DNA of 64,000 nt from a bacterium Scap17 (GCA_013376735.1 VINJ01000001.1:1550001-1614000); one strand, 5' to 3'; counted from the first letter of the stretch, positions 36,775-46,228 are shown. The notes: generated from the sequence alone by a model not told the origin. Numbers and translations are program-made.

Positions 36775-37139
36775 GACAGCACCTCGCTGCAGTCGCAAGC
36801 GATACGTGCGCGACAGTCTTGGGAAGGGGGATCGGGATAGCCGCCATAGGGGGTGGGTAGATCGGGGCTACGCGGAGATGCCGTAGTCTGGATGACCATG
36901 GTTGAAGCTCCTTGGATATGGGAGCCGCTCCCGCTGTCGCCAAACAGTGATGGGGGCGGCCGTACACGGGTTGGCGAACCGGCATCCAAGAAACCGGCAG
37001 ACCCGGAGGTCTCCCGCGCACGACCGCCATAACGCATGGCAGCCACAAAAAAAGCGCCAACCATGGTCTGGGGCGCTTGTGCGCCTTGGATGATTTCGAG
37101 TCGCCAAACCCGATCGAGGATTTTGCCTCGATAAACCAA
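36771..37139 (-). CDS. Ash/Icd-like small protein of P4-type elements
   Basis: A 122-residue Gly/Arg/Pro-rich ORF with APQTMVGAFFVAAMRYGGRA followed by a SGSAGFLDAGSPTRV segment, a pattern typical of the Ash family and host-division-inhibitor Icd-like ORFs near immunity regions of P4-like satellites. Its stop overlaps the next gene's ATG, supporting real translation. The start is uncertain. In P4 this area also encodes an immunity RNA, which could be true here. Confidence 0.5.
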   Translation of the reverse strand: MVYRGKILDRVWRLEIIQGAQAPQTMVGAFFVAAMRYGGRARETSGSAGFLDAGSPTRVRPPPSLFGDSGSGSHIQGASTMVIQTTASPRSPDLPTPYGGYPDPPSQDCRARIACDCSEVLS

Positions 37140-37276
37140 ATCTAGCAGATGAAAGAGAGGTCGTAAATATCACCCATCGGCAAAAGAGACGTCTATTCGA
37201 GGTTGATCTCAATATCGCGAAAATTCGCCTCTGGCGTGGCACGTTGCCATGGCATTCCGTCGAGGGAATCGGGAGA

Positions 37277-38215
37277 ATGCTGCCTTTCTTTCAGCCGCGT
37301 AGCGAATCGATAGTCATGACGGAGTTGGTGGATCGGCCTTTGGCCGGAATTGTTCTCAGATTGCTGTCCGGTGTGTTGTTCACCGGCATGATGGTGTGTG
37401 TGAAGGCGGTCAGCGAGACGGTGGAAGTGGGGCAGACGGTGTTCTTTCGTTCGGCCTTTGCCTTGATTCCGATCATGATCTTCATGATGTGGCGCAAGGA
37501 GTTCCCGCGTGGTCTGGCGACCCGTCGACCGGGCGGGCATCTGCTGCGCTCCGGATTCGGTGCGGCCGCGATGTTTGCCTCCTTTGCGGCGGTGGCCTTG
37601 CTGCCCATCTCGGAGGCGACGCTGCTGGCACAGTTGACGCCGGTCATGATGGCCGTGGGTGGTGTGGTCTTGCTGGGGGAGCGGTTCAGTCGGCAACGGG
37701 CGTTGGCGCTGGGGCTGGCCTTGGCGGGAGTATTGGTGCTGATTCTGCCGTCGCTGAACCTCGAGAGCAGTACCGGCAATGTGACCGGCTACGTGCTGGG
37801 GGTACTCTCGGCACTGCTGACGACTGGCGCGTTGCTGACGGTGAGGCGTATCTCGCGTACCGAGACGGCCGGAGCGATCGCCTTCTATTTCATTCTGGTC
37901 TCGGCCTTGGCAGGCCTGGCGACGCTACCGATGGGATGGGCGCCGCTTTCCCAGGAGGCGCTGGGGCTGTTGGTGCTGTCGGGATTGTTCGGGGGGGCCG
38001 CGCATATCTGCATGACACTGGCATTGCGCTACGCTGAGGCGTCCCGCCTGGCACCCTTCGAGTATGTCGCGTTGCTCTGGCCGATTCTGGCGGACCTGCT
38101 GATCTTCCATGCCCCCATCTCGAGTGGCTTCCTGTTTGCCCTGCCCCTGATGCTGGCAGGAGCAGGGCTGGCCGCCTTCGAAGGGCGTCAGATCAGATGG
38201 CCTCTTCGACGATGA
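37277..38215 (+). CDS. DMT-superfamily (EamA) transporter
   Basis: About 312 residues with ten predicted membrane helices in two EamA repeats. Conserved-looking features include PISEATLLAQLTPVMMAVGG in the first repeat and RYAEASRLAPFEYVALLWPI in the second. It is likely a metabolite exporter of unknown substrate. The ATG at 37277 has GAGGG upstream; 37316 is an alternative. It is the first host gene after the mobile element, and its 3' end overlaps the convergent ABC ATPase gene by 23 bp. Confidence 0.85.
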   Translation: MLPFFQPRSESIVMTELVDRPLAGIVLRLLSGVLFTGMMVCVKAVSETVEVGQTVFFRSAFALIPIMIFMMWRKEFPRGLATRRPGGHLLRSGFGAAAMFASFAAVALLPISEATLLAQLTPVMMAVGGVVLLGERFSRQRALALGLALAGVLVLILPSLNLESSTGNVTGYVLGVLSALLTTGALLTVRRISRTETAGAIAFYFILVSALAGLATLPMGWAPLSQEALGLLVLSGLFGGAAHICMTLALRYAEASRLAPFEYVALLWPILADLLIFHAPISSGFLFALPLMLAGAGLAAFEGRQIRWPLRR

Positions 38216-38942
38216 GCTGTGGCTGCCCCTGGGAGCAGGGCTCGATGCGGGCAGCCACACGATAGACCTCACGCAGTCGCTCCGGGGTGACCACCTCAGC
38301 GGTCGGGCCGCTGGCGATGAGGCGGCCGTTCTGAAGCAGCATGGCCTGGTCCGTGAAGCGCAATGCCTGGCCCAGGTCGTGCAAGGCGGCAATGATCAGC
38401 ATGCCTCGCTCGCGGGCGAGGCGGCGCAGAATGGTCAACAGCTGCAACTGGCGATGCAGATCCAGTGCGGAGGTTGGCTCATCCAGCAGCAGAATCTCGG
38501 GTGACTGCACTAGCGCCTGGGCGGCCCCCACCAATTGGCGCTGGCCTCCACTCAGATCACTGATGTCCCGCTCGCCCAGCGCGCTGATTCCCAGATCGTC
38601 CAGTGCACGCTCTACCTCTGCCATGTCCTCAGGCTGAACCTTCAGGCTGCGGCCCTGCATGCGCGCCAGAAGTACCGATTCATAGACCGTCAGCACGGCA
38701 TTGACGCCGGTATCCTGTGGCATGTAGCCGATGGGGCGCTGGCGAGTCGCGCCCTCGACGCGTGCCTCTCCACCGCCGTCGATCAACCCGAGGATGCGCC
38801 GGAACAAGGTCGACTTGCCGGCGGCGTTGGGCCCCAGCAAGGCCACCACCTGGCCCCCTTCGAAGCAGGGCGTCGTGACCTCCGCCAGAATCTGGCGGCG
38901 ACCATAGTGGGCGGACAAGCGATCAAGCGTGAGCGTTACCAT
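38193..38942 (-). CDS. Iron/siderophore ABC transporter ATP-binding protein
   Basis: A 249-residue ATPase of the FecE/BtuD type with Walker A GPNAAGKST near residue 38, signature LSGGQRQ near 130, and Walker B ILLLDEPTSALD near 151. Starting at the ATG at 38942, it overlaps the permease gene by 7 bp. It powers uptake through the permease and binding protein encoded just upstream. Confidence 0.92.
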   Translation of the reverse strand: MVTLTLDRLSAHYGRRQILAEVTTPCFEGGQVVALLGPNAAGKSTLFRRILGLIDGGGEARVEGATRQRPIGYMPQDTGVNAVLTVYESVLLARMQGRSLKVQPEDMAEVERALDDLGISALGERDISDLSGGQRQLVGAAQALVQSPEILLLDEPTSALDLHRQLQLLTILRRLARERGMLIIAALHDLGQALRFTDQAMLLQNGRLIASGPTAEVVTPERLREVYRVAARIEPCSQGQPQLIVEEAI

Positions 38943-40003
38943 GAGGATGACTTCTGTCGCAGGATGAGGAACAGGAAGAAGGGAATGCCGACCAGTGAGG
39001 TGATGATGCCGATCGGGATCACCGTGCCCGGCAGGATGATCTTCGACAGCACCGAGCCGATCGAGAGAATCAGCGCCCCGCACAGGGCAGAGCCGGGCAC
39101 GAAGAAGCGTTGATCTTCCCCCAGCAGCAGGCGTGCGATATGTGGACCGACCAGTCCGATGAAGCCGATGGTGCCGACGAAGGCGACGGCGATGGCAGCC
39201 AGTAGCGAGACCAGTACCAGCACTTCCAGGCGCAGCGCCTTGGGTTTGACGCCCATGCTTTCCGCCTTGGTATCTCCCAGACGCATGGCCGTCAGTGCCC
39301 AGCCATGACGTGCCAGTAGCGGCAGCACGATCGCCAGAACGCCGAGCGAGACCCAGAACTTGGGCCAGGTGGCCTTGGTCAGGCTGCCCATGGTCCAGAA
39401 GACCACGGCGGCCACGGCCTGTTGGCTGGCGAAGAACTGGATCAGGGCCATCAACGAATTGAAGATGAAGACCATGGCAATGCCGAGCAGCACGATGGTC
39501 TCGATCGTCACGCCACGCTTCATGCTCAAGGCGTGGATGAAGAAGGCCGTGATCATGGCCATGACGAAGGCATTGATGGGGACCACATAATCGATGGCGG
39601 CGGGAATGATCGCGACGCCAAAGGCCAGTGCCAGCGCGGCACCGAAGCTGGCCCCGGCCGAGATACCCAGGGTGAAGGGACTGGCCAGGGGATTGCTCAG
39701 GATAGTCTGCATCTGGGCACCGGCCACCGACAGGCTGGCACCGACCACCAGCGCCATCAGGGCGACGGGCATGCGAATTTCCCACAGGATGACTCGCACT
39801 TGATCACTGACGGAGTCCGGGGAGATCAATGCCGCGATGACCTCATCGAGCGGGAAGCGTGCCGGACCGAGCGACAGGTCCAGACACAGGCTCAGGAACA
39901 GTGCCACGCCCAGTGACACCAGAATCAGTTGTCGTTTGACCACCGAGGCGCGGTAGTGGCTCCCCCCTTGCGAGAGGGGAGCGGAAGAGGTGACATCATT
40001 CAT
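38936..40003 (-). CDS. FecCD-type iron/siderophore ABC permease
   Basis: A 355-residue inner-membrane permease with about ten helices and the FecCD signatures GAQMQTILSNPLASPFTLGI near residue 93 and FVGTIGFIGLVGPHIAR near 270. It overlaps the ATPase gene downstream and the binding-protein gene upstream by 8 bp, giving an operon order of binding protein, permease, ATPase. Confidence 0.93.
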   Translation of the reverse strand: MNDVTSSAPLSQGGSHYRASVVKRQLILVSLGVALFLSLCLDLSLGPARFPLDEVIAALISPDSVSDQVRVILWEIRMPVALMALVVGASLSVAGAQMQTILSNPLASPFTLGISAGASFGAALALAFGVAIIPAAIDYVVPINAFVMAMITAFFIHALSMKRGVTIETIVLLGIAMVFIFNSLMALIQFFASQQAVAAVVFWTMGSLTKATWPKFWVSLGVLAIVLPLLARHGWALTAMRLGDTKAESMGVKPKALRLEVLVLVSLLAAIAVAFVGTIGFIGLVGPHIARLLLGEDQRFFVPGSALCGALILSIGSVLSKIILPGTVIPIGIITSLVGIPFFLFLILRQKSSSW

Positions 40004-41120
40004 CTTTCAGCGATACCCAGTAGCCAGGTGCGTAGTCCACGGGCAGGAAGCGTTCGTGCAGTTCCTGCATGGTGGCTTCCGGGTCAAGATCGGCAAACAG
40101 CTCCGGGTGGAACCACTTGGCCATCTTCTGAACCGCCACGAAGTAGTAGGGGCTGTTGTAGAACTGATGCCAGATGGCGTGGAAGTTGGCGTCGTCCACG
40201 GCTTGAATGCCTGTCATGGCGGTGCGCTGTGTCAGGGCCTGGAGCTTTTCGCGAGCGAGATCCTGATCAGCCCCCGGACCGACACCGACCCATTTGCCGC
40301 CCGGCACATAGGCGTCCCAGCTTCCCCCTGTCACGACGACATGCTCAGGGTTGGCGGCGATGATCTGCTCGGGGTTCAGGGTGCCGAAGGTAGAGGGAAT
40401 GATGCCTTCGGCAATGTTGTGGCCGCCGGCCAGATCAACGTATTCGCCGAAGTTGCCCGGCCCGAAGCTCATGCAGCAGTCGTCGGAGTAGCCGCCGGCG
40501 CGATCGATGAAGACGTCAGGGCGCTGTGGGTCCTGCTTCGCGATGACATCGGTGACGCGAGCCATCTGTTCTTCGGTGTAGGCGATGAACGCTTCGGCCT
40601 TGTCTTCCTTACCTAGCAACTGGCCCATCAGGCGCATCGACGGCGTGGTGTTCGCGAGTGGATCCTCACGGAAGTCGACGTAGACGATCGGGATGTCCAG
40701 CTGTGCCAGCTTGTCGTCATAGGCCGCGTCCTCGGTTGCCTGACGGGCTTCCAGATTCATCAGCACCACATCCGGCTTCAGGGCTGCTGCCTGCTCGACA
40801 TCGAAGGTGCCATCCTTGAAACCACCGAAGGTCGGAATCTTCTCGAGTTCGGGGAAGCGCTTGGCATAGTGGGCGTAGTTGTCCGGGTCGGCTTGAGAGA
40901 AGTCTTCACGCCAGCCGACCACCTTGTCGAAGGGAGACTCGGGCTCCAGCGCGCCCAACAGGTAGACCTGGCGACCCTCGCCCAGGATCATGCGCTCGAC
41001 CGGGGCGTCGAGGGTGACTTGCCGGCCGGCAACATCTGTCAGAGTGATCTCATCGGCGACAGCGCCGAAGCTGGAGGCCAATAGCAGGCCGCCGGCTGTC
41101 ATGGAAAGCAGAGGCTTCAT
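39996..41120 (-). CDS. Iron/siderophore ABC substrate-binding protein
   Basis: A 374-residue periplasmic binding protein of the FecB/BtuF class, with a signal peptide ending near SSFGAVADE. It has the conserved DVAGRQVTLDAPVERMI start of the mature domain and a second-lobe block NIAEGIIPSTFGTLNPEQII near 246. The ATG at 41120 is chosen because it opens the signal peptide. A Fur-like site lies about 80 bp upstream, consistent with iron repression. Confidence 0.9.
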   Translation of the reverse strand: MKPLLSMTAGGLLLASSFGAVADEITLTDVAGRQVTLDAPVERMILGEGRQVYLLGALEPESPFDKVVGWREDFSQADPDNYAHYAKRFPELEKIPTFGGFKDGTFDVEQAAALKPDVVLMNLEARQATEDAAYDDKLAQLDIPIVYVDFREDPLANTTPSMRLMGQLLGKEDKAEAFIAYTEEQMARVTDVIAKQDPQRPDVFIDRAGGYSDDCCMSFGPGNFGEYVDLAGGHNIAEGIIPSTFGTLNPEQIIAANPEHVVVTGGSWDAYVPGGKWVGVGPGADQDLAREKLQALTQRTAMTGIQAVDDANFHAIWHQFYNSPYYFVAVQKMAKWFHPELFADLDPEATMQELHERFLPVDYAPGYWVSLKDE

Positions 41121-41199
41121 GTGTGACTCGCTGGGAGGGTAAGGAAAATTCATCGGGCGCGTTGTCGCCCGCACGGCTGTGTTCGATGCGGGACAGGTT

Positions 41200-41218
41200 G
41201 CATCTCATTATCATCTGC
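41200..41218 (-). promoter_or_regulatory. Putative Fur box upstream of the iron ABC operon
   Basis: Read on the minus strand this contains GATGATAATGAGATGC, close to the Fur consensus GATAATGATAATCATTATC in its left two hexamers. Position relative to the binding-protein start fits a promoter operator. Confidence 0.5.
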
Positions 41219-41486
41219 GTTGCGATTATGAAGTAATTCCCGATGAGCGTCGATATGGTCCCTGTCGTCTCGTTTTCGTCGGTGTCGATACTTGGTGCTC
41301 CAGCAGGAAACGATTTGGATCGAGAGTGTCGGCCAACGGCACTGGCCCCCAGCAAGCAACGTTGTCTGGGGGCCAGCGAAGAGGGAAGAGCGGTCGGCCA
41401 TCTGCTTCTGGGCTGTCACTACACTCAAGACTGCGATGACGTGCTGGAAGGGTGGTGTTACAGCCCGTGGCTCAAGATGGCTGAGG

Positions 41487-41873
41487 TCATTTGGCCGCGA
41501 AGATTTCCTTTACTTCCTTGTCGCGTACTTTCTTCGCCATGCCGGTCAGGAGCACCTTGAACAGCAGGCCACTCACCAGGGTGGAGAGCGTCAAGGTGAA
41601 GAAACCGGCCAGGATCCAGTCCACCAGCACGAAGCCGCTATTCGTCAGGGTCGGGTGATAGAACACCATGCCAGCGAAGACCACCCAGTGGCTGATGCAG
41701 AAGAAGCATTGGAAGAGGTGGCCGGTCATGTGGCCAAAGCGTTGTGCGTACTGACGCAAGGGCGCGAACAGTTCACCTTGGGTGATCGAGATTGCGATGC
41801 TGCTGGCTGCCAGGGCCATCACGAAGCAGGTCCATAGCGCGTTCAGTGTCTCGGGGGAAAATACGGTAGTCAT
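41487..41873 (-). CDS. DUF1360-like small membrane protein
   Basis: A 128-residue protein with three hydrophobic helices. It carries the motif CFFCISHWV near residue 57, which resembles the Cys-x-x-Cys-x-x-x-W of DUF1360 (YbcI-like) membrane proteins, preceded by SITQGELFAPLR. Function is unknown. It lies downstream of the amine oxidase gene on the same strand. Confidence 0.65.
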   Translation of the reverse strand: MTTVFSPETLNALWTCFVMALAASSIAISITQGELFAPLRQYAQRFGHMTGHLFQCFFCISHWVVFAGMVFYHPTLTNSGFVLVDWILAGFFTLTLSTLVSGLLFKVLLTGMAKKVRDKEVKEIFAAK

Positions 41874-41976
41874 GGGGATCCTTGTGTGTCTTCGTCAAAG
41901 TGACGAGTGGGAAAAGTGAGTGGGTCGTGCTCAATGTCTGTCGATGCGGGTGTCTGGTTCTCTCTTAGCCTTCTGT

Positions 41977-43089
41977 CTAGCGTGCGCTCAGCATCCGGTT
42001 GACACCTTGGGTGGCAGCATCGAGGGCGCCCGCAAGGTGACCCGGGAATCGCGGTGACCATTCACTGGCGATACCGAACAGACGTTGCTGCCAAGGGCCT
42101 TCATTGGCCTCCAGCAACGGCACCGAGACATGGGATGCCACGTCTTCCAGGTCTGCCGGGCTCGCGATGAAGGGTGAGGTTGCCCAGTCCTTGAGGTATT
42201 CCTGCCGCGGATGTGCCGCCTCAGCGCCGAACAGGCGCGCCAGCTGTGCGCGGCAGTGCTGGCGTAATGCGTTCGGCGTGATCTGACGTCGGTGACCTGC
42301 CGGGACTCCCACGAACCCGAAGAGTGCCCCGAGGCCTTCCCTTGGGCTGGCATCGTGAATCTCCACCATCGGGCCACGCGCGCTGCGTGCGACACCGGAC
42401 AAGCCGGCCTCGCGCCAGAAAGGACGCTCGTAGACCGCAAGATACTTGGCGTGGGGCGCCATCCAGGTCGCGGTCTGCTGCCACTGTGCCGCAAGCGCGC
42501 TCGGCAATGCCGGCGTGAACTGGATATGCTGGAGTGCCTGACGTGGCGGAATAGCCAACAAGACCTGCTCCACTTCGCAGCTCATGCGTTGCCCGCTGTC
42601 ATCTTCGGCACTCAGCGCAATCCCGTCTGGCAAGCGCTCGAGATGACGAACGATTTGCCCAGTCAGTATCTTGTCCGCAGGGATATCGCGTCGCAGTCGC
42701 TCGATCAGCGCCTCCATTCCTCCCACCACACGCATGGCGGTCAGCGAATCCCTGATGCCAGCGGTGCGCAGTGGGCTCTTGTCCGTGGCGCGCTCGAGGA
42801 GGCTGTCGCCCGTCACATGTTGTGCAAAGCATTCCAGGCCCAGTGTCTGCATCAGTTGCGCCATTTCGCGCTGATGCTCCGGCCAGAACCAGGTCGGCCC
42901 CAGGTCCAGGCGGTGCTGTGCCTCTGTCTCGGCAAGGGACGGCACTGCGGAAGCGATACGGCCTCCCATGACGTGCTGGGCTTCGAACACCCGATAGTCA
43001 TGAATGCCATGCTGCTCCAGTTGCCATGCGGCATAGAGACCTGAGAGACCAGCCCCGATAATGGCAACGCGTGGCGAAGGTGTGTTCAT
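41977..43089 (-). CDS. FAD-dependent flavin amine oxidase
   Basis: A 370-residue flavoprotein starting with the dinucleotide-binding motif VAIIGAGLSGLYAAWQLE, followed by the second FAD motif MGGRIASAV near residue 41. It resembles monoamine-oxidase-like enzymes. Its ATG overlaps the stop of the cupin gene by 4 bp, so the two are co-translated. Substrate is unknown. Confidence 0.88.
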   Translation of the reverse strand: MNTPSPRVAIIGAGLSGLYAAWQLEQHGIHDYRVFEAQHVMGGRIASAVPSLAETEAQHRLDLGPTWFWPEHQREMAQLMQTLGLECFAQHVTGDSLLERATDKSPLRTAGIRDSLTAMRVVGGMEALIERLRRDIPADKILTGQIVRHLERLPDGIALSAEDDSGQRMSCEVEQVLLAIPPRQALQHIQFTPALPSALAAQWQQTATWMAPHAKYLAVYERPFWREAGLSGVARSARGPMVEIHDASPREGLGALFGFVGVPAGHRRQITPNALRQHCRAQLARLFGAEAAHPRQEYLKDWATSPFIASPADLEDVASHVSVPLLEANEGPWQQRLFGIASEWSPRFPGHLAGALDAATQGVNRMLSAR

Positions 43090-43757
43090 TCATCCTCCAG
43101 AGCGATCAGATGCCCCGTCTTGAGGTAGAAGGTCGCTCCCTCTGCGCCGGCGGAAAGCGCCAGCGGTTCGCTGGCTGGCAAGCGCAGCCAACTACCGGCA
43201 GGGCAGGACCCGTGCCCTGGATGCAGGCAACCCTCCAGCACCAGCAGTTCGGCACCGCCAGTGTTGACCAACAGCGGAAGCTCGGCATGTGGCGTCAGGC
43301 GCTGCAGGCTCACCTGCTCGGTCGCACTGGTATACAGTGGGCAGATCTCGCGGCCATCCTGCTCATGCCAGTTGGCCGGGTCTCGAGTGTTGATGCGTAT
43401 CGCTTCATGCTCTTCGGACGGCATCTGTCGCAGCTTGACGAAGATCACGCAGCCGTCGGTGCTGCTGGGGGTGTGGCGCGAGTCTGGCGGGTTACGCAGG
43501 TACCAGCCAGCAGGGAAATCCCGCACGCCATCTTCGGTGAAGGTGCCGGACAGCACGAGAATCTCTTCGCCTTGTGGATGCTCATGCGCTGAAAAGTGGG
43601 AGTCTGGTGCATATCGGACCAGGCTGGTGGCCCGTGCCTTCTCCTCCCCGATACGGTCCAGCATCATGCGCTCGACCCCTCCCTGGGGGGACGGCACCCA
43701 CTGGTAATGATCCGGTGTGATGCTGGCACGTTGTGAAAAGTCGGCATTGAGGCGCAT
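43086..43757 (-). CDS. ChrR-type cupin protein
   Basis: 223 residues from the ATG at 43757 (GGAG nine bases before); the frame is open to 43805. Two cupin halves are visible. The first has SHFSAHEHPQGEEILVLSG and the metal-type His later in DSRHTP; the second has SLQRLTPHAELPLLV. ChrR-like cupins bind zinc and can act as anti-sigma factors, but no zinc-finger anti-sigma domain or sigma gene is present here, so a sensing or enzymatic role with the amine oxidase is more likely. Confidence 0.8.
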   Translation of the reverse strand: MRLNADFSQRASITPDHYQWVPSPQGGVERMMLDRIGEEKARATSLVRYAPDSHFSAHEHPQGEEILVLSGTFTEDGVRDFPAGWYLRNPPDSRHTPSSTDGCVIFVKLRQMPSEEHEAIRINTRDPANWHEQDGREICPLYTSATEQVSLQRLTPHAELPLLVNTGGAELLVLEGCLHPGHGSCPAGSWLRLPASEPLALSAGAEGATFYLKTGHLIALEDE

Positions 43758-43962
43758 GTAGGGCATCTCCACGAGGGCGAGAGAGGGAAGAAAACCTTTT
43801 TCCATGTCTGGCGGTCATCACACTCGAGCGCCATGGTATGAGCAGAGCAGGACAGACACCTATGAGCTGTCACGATCCGTCTATGCGGCGTATTCTGGAA
43901 GCTGACTGAACATTCAACAAACGAGATTAACTAGGCAGTAGGGAAAGAAAAACTTTATCGCC

Positions 43963-44904
43963 ATGACATCGCCCAATCATCTGAATGCTTTGCGTGCCTT
44001 CGAAGCGAGCGCCCGCCACAAGAGCTTTGCCGCTGCGGCAGAGGAACTGCACGTGACCCCTGCCGCTGTCGGCCAACTTGTGCGGGGACTGGAGGAGTGG
44101 CTGGGTGACTCGCTGTTTCATCGTGCCAACAGCGGCAAGACACGCCTTGTCCCGACGGAGCTTGCAGAGCAGGCACTGCCGGATATCCGTGCCGGATTCG
44201 AGAAATTGTCACTCGGGGTGGAGCGTCTCAAGGATGGCACTCGGCGTAGCGTGCTGACGGTGACCGTCAGTCCTGCCTTTGCCGCCAAATGGCTGTTACC
44301 ACGCCTGCATCGGTTTCAGGCGGCGTGGCCGGACATTGATGTGCATCTGGACACCAATCACAAGCCGGTCGATTTCTCACGGGAGCGGGTAGATATCGGG
44401 GTACGCTACGGGCCAGGCAAGTGGAGGGGCGTGGTGGCTCAGGAGCTGATGCACGAAGAGGTCTATCCCGTCTGCTCGCCCCAGCTGCTGCGTGACCCTG
44501 AGCGCTTGAAGACCCCCGCAGCCCTGTTGGAGGAGACACTGATTCACGACTTGTCCATGGAAGGCTATGACGGCTTTCCGTCATGGAGCGGCTGGTTCAA
44601 GAAGGCGGGTCTCACGGATGCCGATTCATCGCGCGGTCTGCAGATCAACAACTCTGCCGCAGTGCTGCAGGCCGCGATCGATGGTCAGGGCATTGCGTTG
44701 GCACGTGGAGTCATGGTGCATGATGACCTTGTCTCGGGGCGCCTGGTCAGGCTGTTTGATGAGGTGATGTGTGCCTCCTCTCTGGCCTATTACGTGATCC
44801 ACCGGCCCGAGGTCACTCAGGTGGCCAAGGTACAGGCATTTCGGGAATGGTTGCTGGAAGAGGCCGGGCTCAGCTGCCGAATACCTTCCATCCCGGCGTC
44901 GTGA
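43963..44904 (+). CDS. GcvA-like LysR transcriptional regulator
   Basis: A 313-residue LysR protein with HTH AAAAEELHVTPAAVGQLVRG near residue 22 and the GcvA-subfamily block VSPAFAAKWLLPRLHRFQ near 103. It is divergent from the cupin and amine oxidase genes and is their likely regulator. The 44905-45136 gap shows no gene. Confidence 0.93.
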   Translation: MTSPNHLNALRAFEASARHKSFAAAAEELHVTPAAVGQLVRGLEEWLGDSLFHRANSGKTRLVPTELAEQALPDIRAGFEKLSLGVERLKDGTRRSVLTVTVSPAFAAKWLLPRLHRFQAAWPDIDVHLDTNHKPVDFSRERVDIGVRYGPGKWRGVVAQELMHEEVYPVCSPQLLRDPERLKTPAALLEETLIHDLSMEGYDGFPSWSGWFKKAGLTDADSSRGLQINNSAAVLQAAIDGQGIALARGVMVHDDLVSGRLVRLFDEVMCASSLAYYVIHRPEVTQVAKVQAFREWLLEEAGLSCRIPSIPAS

Positions 44905-45136
44905 ATGGCTCTGTGGTCAAGCACATCGGGTGTGCCTAGAAGGTGCCCGAGGGCCTCTGATAGAAGGAAAAGGCGAAAATCCGATATTGCTGCATCCGGC
45001 TGCAAGACATGCCCGTATCTCCCTGCATCGAACGCAAGATGTCATGAAAACAGCACATGCAACACGCTGACCTGACAGCCTTGTCGGAATACTCAATCGA
45101 CTTCCTCAGCGAAGTGATGCAATCGGAGATATCAGC

Positions 45137-45589
45137 ATGCAGCAGGGTTCCCAGGCAGTGAATCAAGGGCGTTATGGTTATTACATCGGTGTATTTGGGG
45201 TGGTGCTCCTGCTCCTGTGGCTGGGGATCTACAAGTTCACGCCCACAGAGGCGGGATTGATCGAGCCGTTGGTGGCCAATCACTTTGCCATGAGTTGGCT
45301 GTATGACGTGATGTCAGTTCAGATGGTGTCCAATCTGGTCGGGCTGTCAGAAATCCTGGTGGCGATCGCCATGATCGTCGGTCTGAAGTATCGTCAGGTG
45401 GGCTACTATGCAGGGATTGCCGGCAGCGTCATCTTCCTCTCCACTTTGAGTTTCCTGTTCACGACTCCTGATATCTGGAAGGTCACGGATGGCGTACTGA
45501 TCGCCAACTTCTTCCTGGTGAAGGACATTCTCTTCCTGGCAATTTCCGTCAGCATGGTGGAACGAAATCGACCGATCAACGCTGACTGA
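45137..45589 (+). CDS. YkgB-family (DUF417) membrane protein
   Basis: A 150-residue protein with four membrane helices and the family block WLGIYKFTPTEAGLIEPLV near residue 28. YkgB-like proteins have been linked to oxidative-chlorine stress regulons in other bacteria; the role here is unknown. A strong terminator follows. Confidence 0.88.
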   Translation: MQQGSQAVNQGRYGYYIGVFGVVLLLLWLGIYKFTPTEAGLIEPLVANHFAMSWLYDVMSVQMVSNLVGLSEILVAIAMIVGLKYRQVGYYAGIAGSVIFLSTLSFLFTTPDIWKVTDGVLIANFFLVKDILFLAISVSMVERNRPINAD

Positions 45590-45610
45590 TTTCTCTCTAT
45601 GAAGTCACAA

Positions 45611-45640
45611 GGCGCTCGGCAATATTGCCGGGCGCTTTTT
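45611..45640 (+). terminator. Rho-independent terminator after ykgB-like gene
   Basis: GCGC-CGGCAAT with ATTGCCG-GCGC forms a long stem (45612-45635), followed by TTTTT. Confidence 0.8.
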
Positions 45641-45669
45641 GCTTGTCTCACGCCTGGCTTGGCGGGGCC

Positions 45670-46144
45670 TCAGCCAGTCACATCCATGAGCTGGCTCACG
45701 ACCCACTGATGCAGCGGGTCGTCGTTGTAGCGAGGGTGCCAGGCAGCGGTGACATCAAAGGGCTCCGGCAATGTTTCGAGTGCCAGCTCTACCAACTCAC
45801 CTCCGGTGATCGCTCCGGCAGGGAGAAACGCTACTGAATCTGTGGCTTCCAGGTAAGCCGGGACGACCGAGAAGCAGGGGGCGGAGATCGCGACATTGCG
45901 GGCAAGGCCCTGCGCCTTGAACCAGTCATCCAGCGAGCCCTTCAGATTCGGGCGCGAGGGCGATGCAATGATGTTCGGGTGGCGGGCTATGTCCGCCAGT
46001 GTCACCGATTGATCAGCGATCGAGGAGTGCTTCGAGGTCATGCACACATGACGATCAGAGAAGAGATGCCGGCTGGGGTAGGACTCTGGCTGGTAGTTGG
46101 GAAAGGCGATGGCGAGGTTGACGTGATTGCTCTCCATCAAGGCA
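45670..46144 (-). pseudogene. LysR regulator, C-terminal part (split by IS66)
   Basis: On the minus strand this encodes the second half of a LysR effector domain, from LMESNHVNLAIAF to the stop at 45670. Joining it to the 48572-48735 segment across one copy of the 8-bp duplication restores the frame HALMESNHVNLAIAF. The IS66 element therefore interrupted this gene, which had probably already lost its DNA-binding end. Confidence 0.85.
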
Positions 46145-46228
46145 GTAAGCGACCGGTGATCCCATCTACCGCAGAGTCCTGAATTCCGTCACGTTAGATG
46201 TCCACCTATCAATAAGTGGACACTTATC

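Larger units (their letters stand above)
26700..37205. mobile_element. Recombinase-rich mobile element (possible gamma-mobile-trio-like island)
   Basis: Seven consecutive minus-strand genes form two groups: an operon of a 299-residue protein and two very large recombinase-type proteins, then a standard-size integrase, an SF2 helicase, a helper and an Ash-like ORF. Host genes lie on both sides. Three tyrosine-recombinase-fold proteins in one block is the hallmark of recombinase-trio elements. The gammaproteobacterial setting and gene sizes suggest the gamma-mobile-trio type, but I cannot confirm the families. A 9-bp match (26646-26654, 37197-37205) is only a weak end candidate. No obvious cargo genes are present. 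Confidence 0.6.

Noticed and set aside
26646-37205. TCGAGGTTG at 26646 and 37197 as attachment sites of the recombinase element
   Set aside because: Only 9 bp, and such a match is expected by chance at the few-percent level in the stretches compared; mentioned but not called.
43086-43757. Reading the cupin as a true anti-sigma factor ChrR
   Set aside because: No N-terminal zinc-binding anti-sigma domain and no ECF sigma gene nearby.
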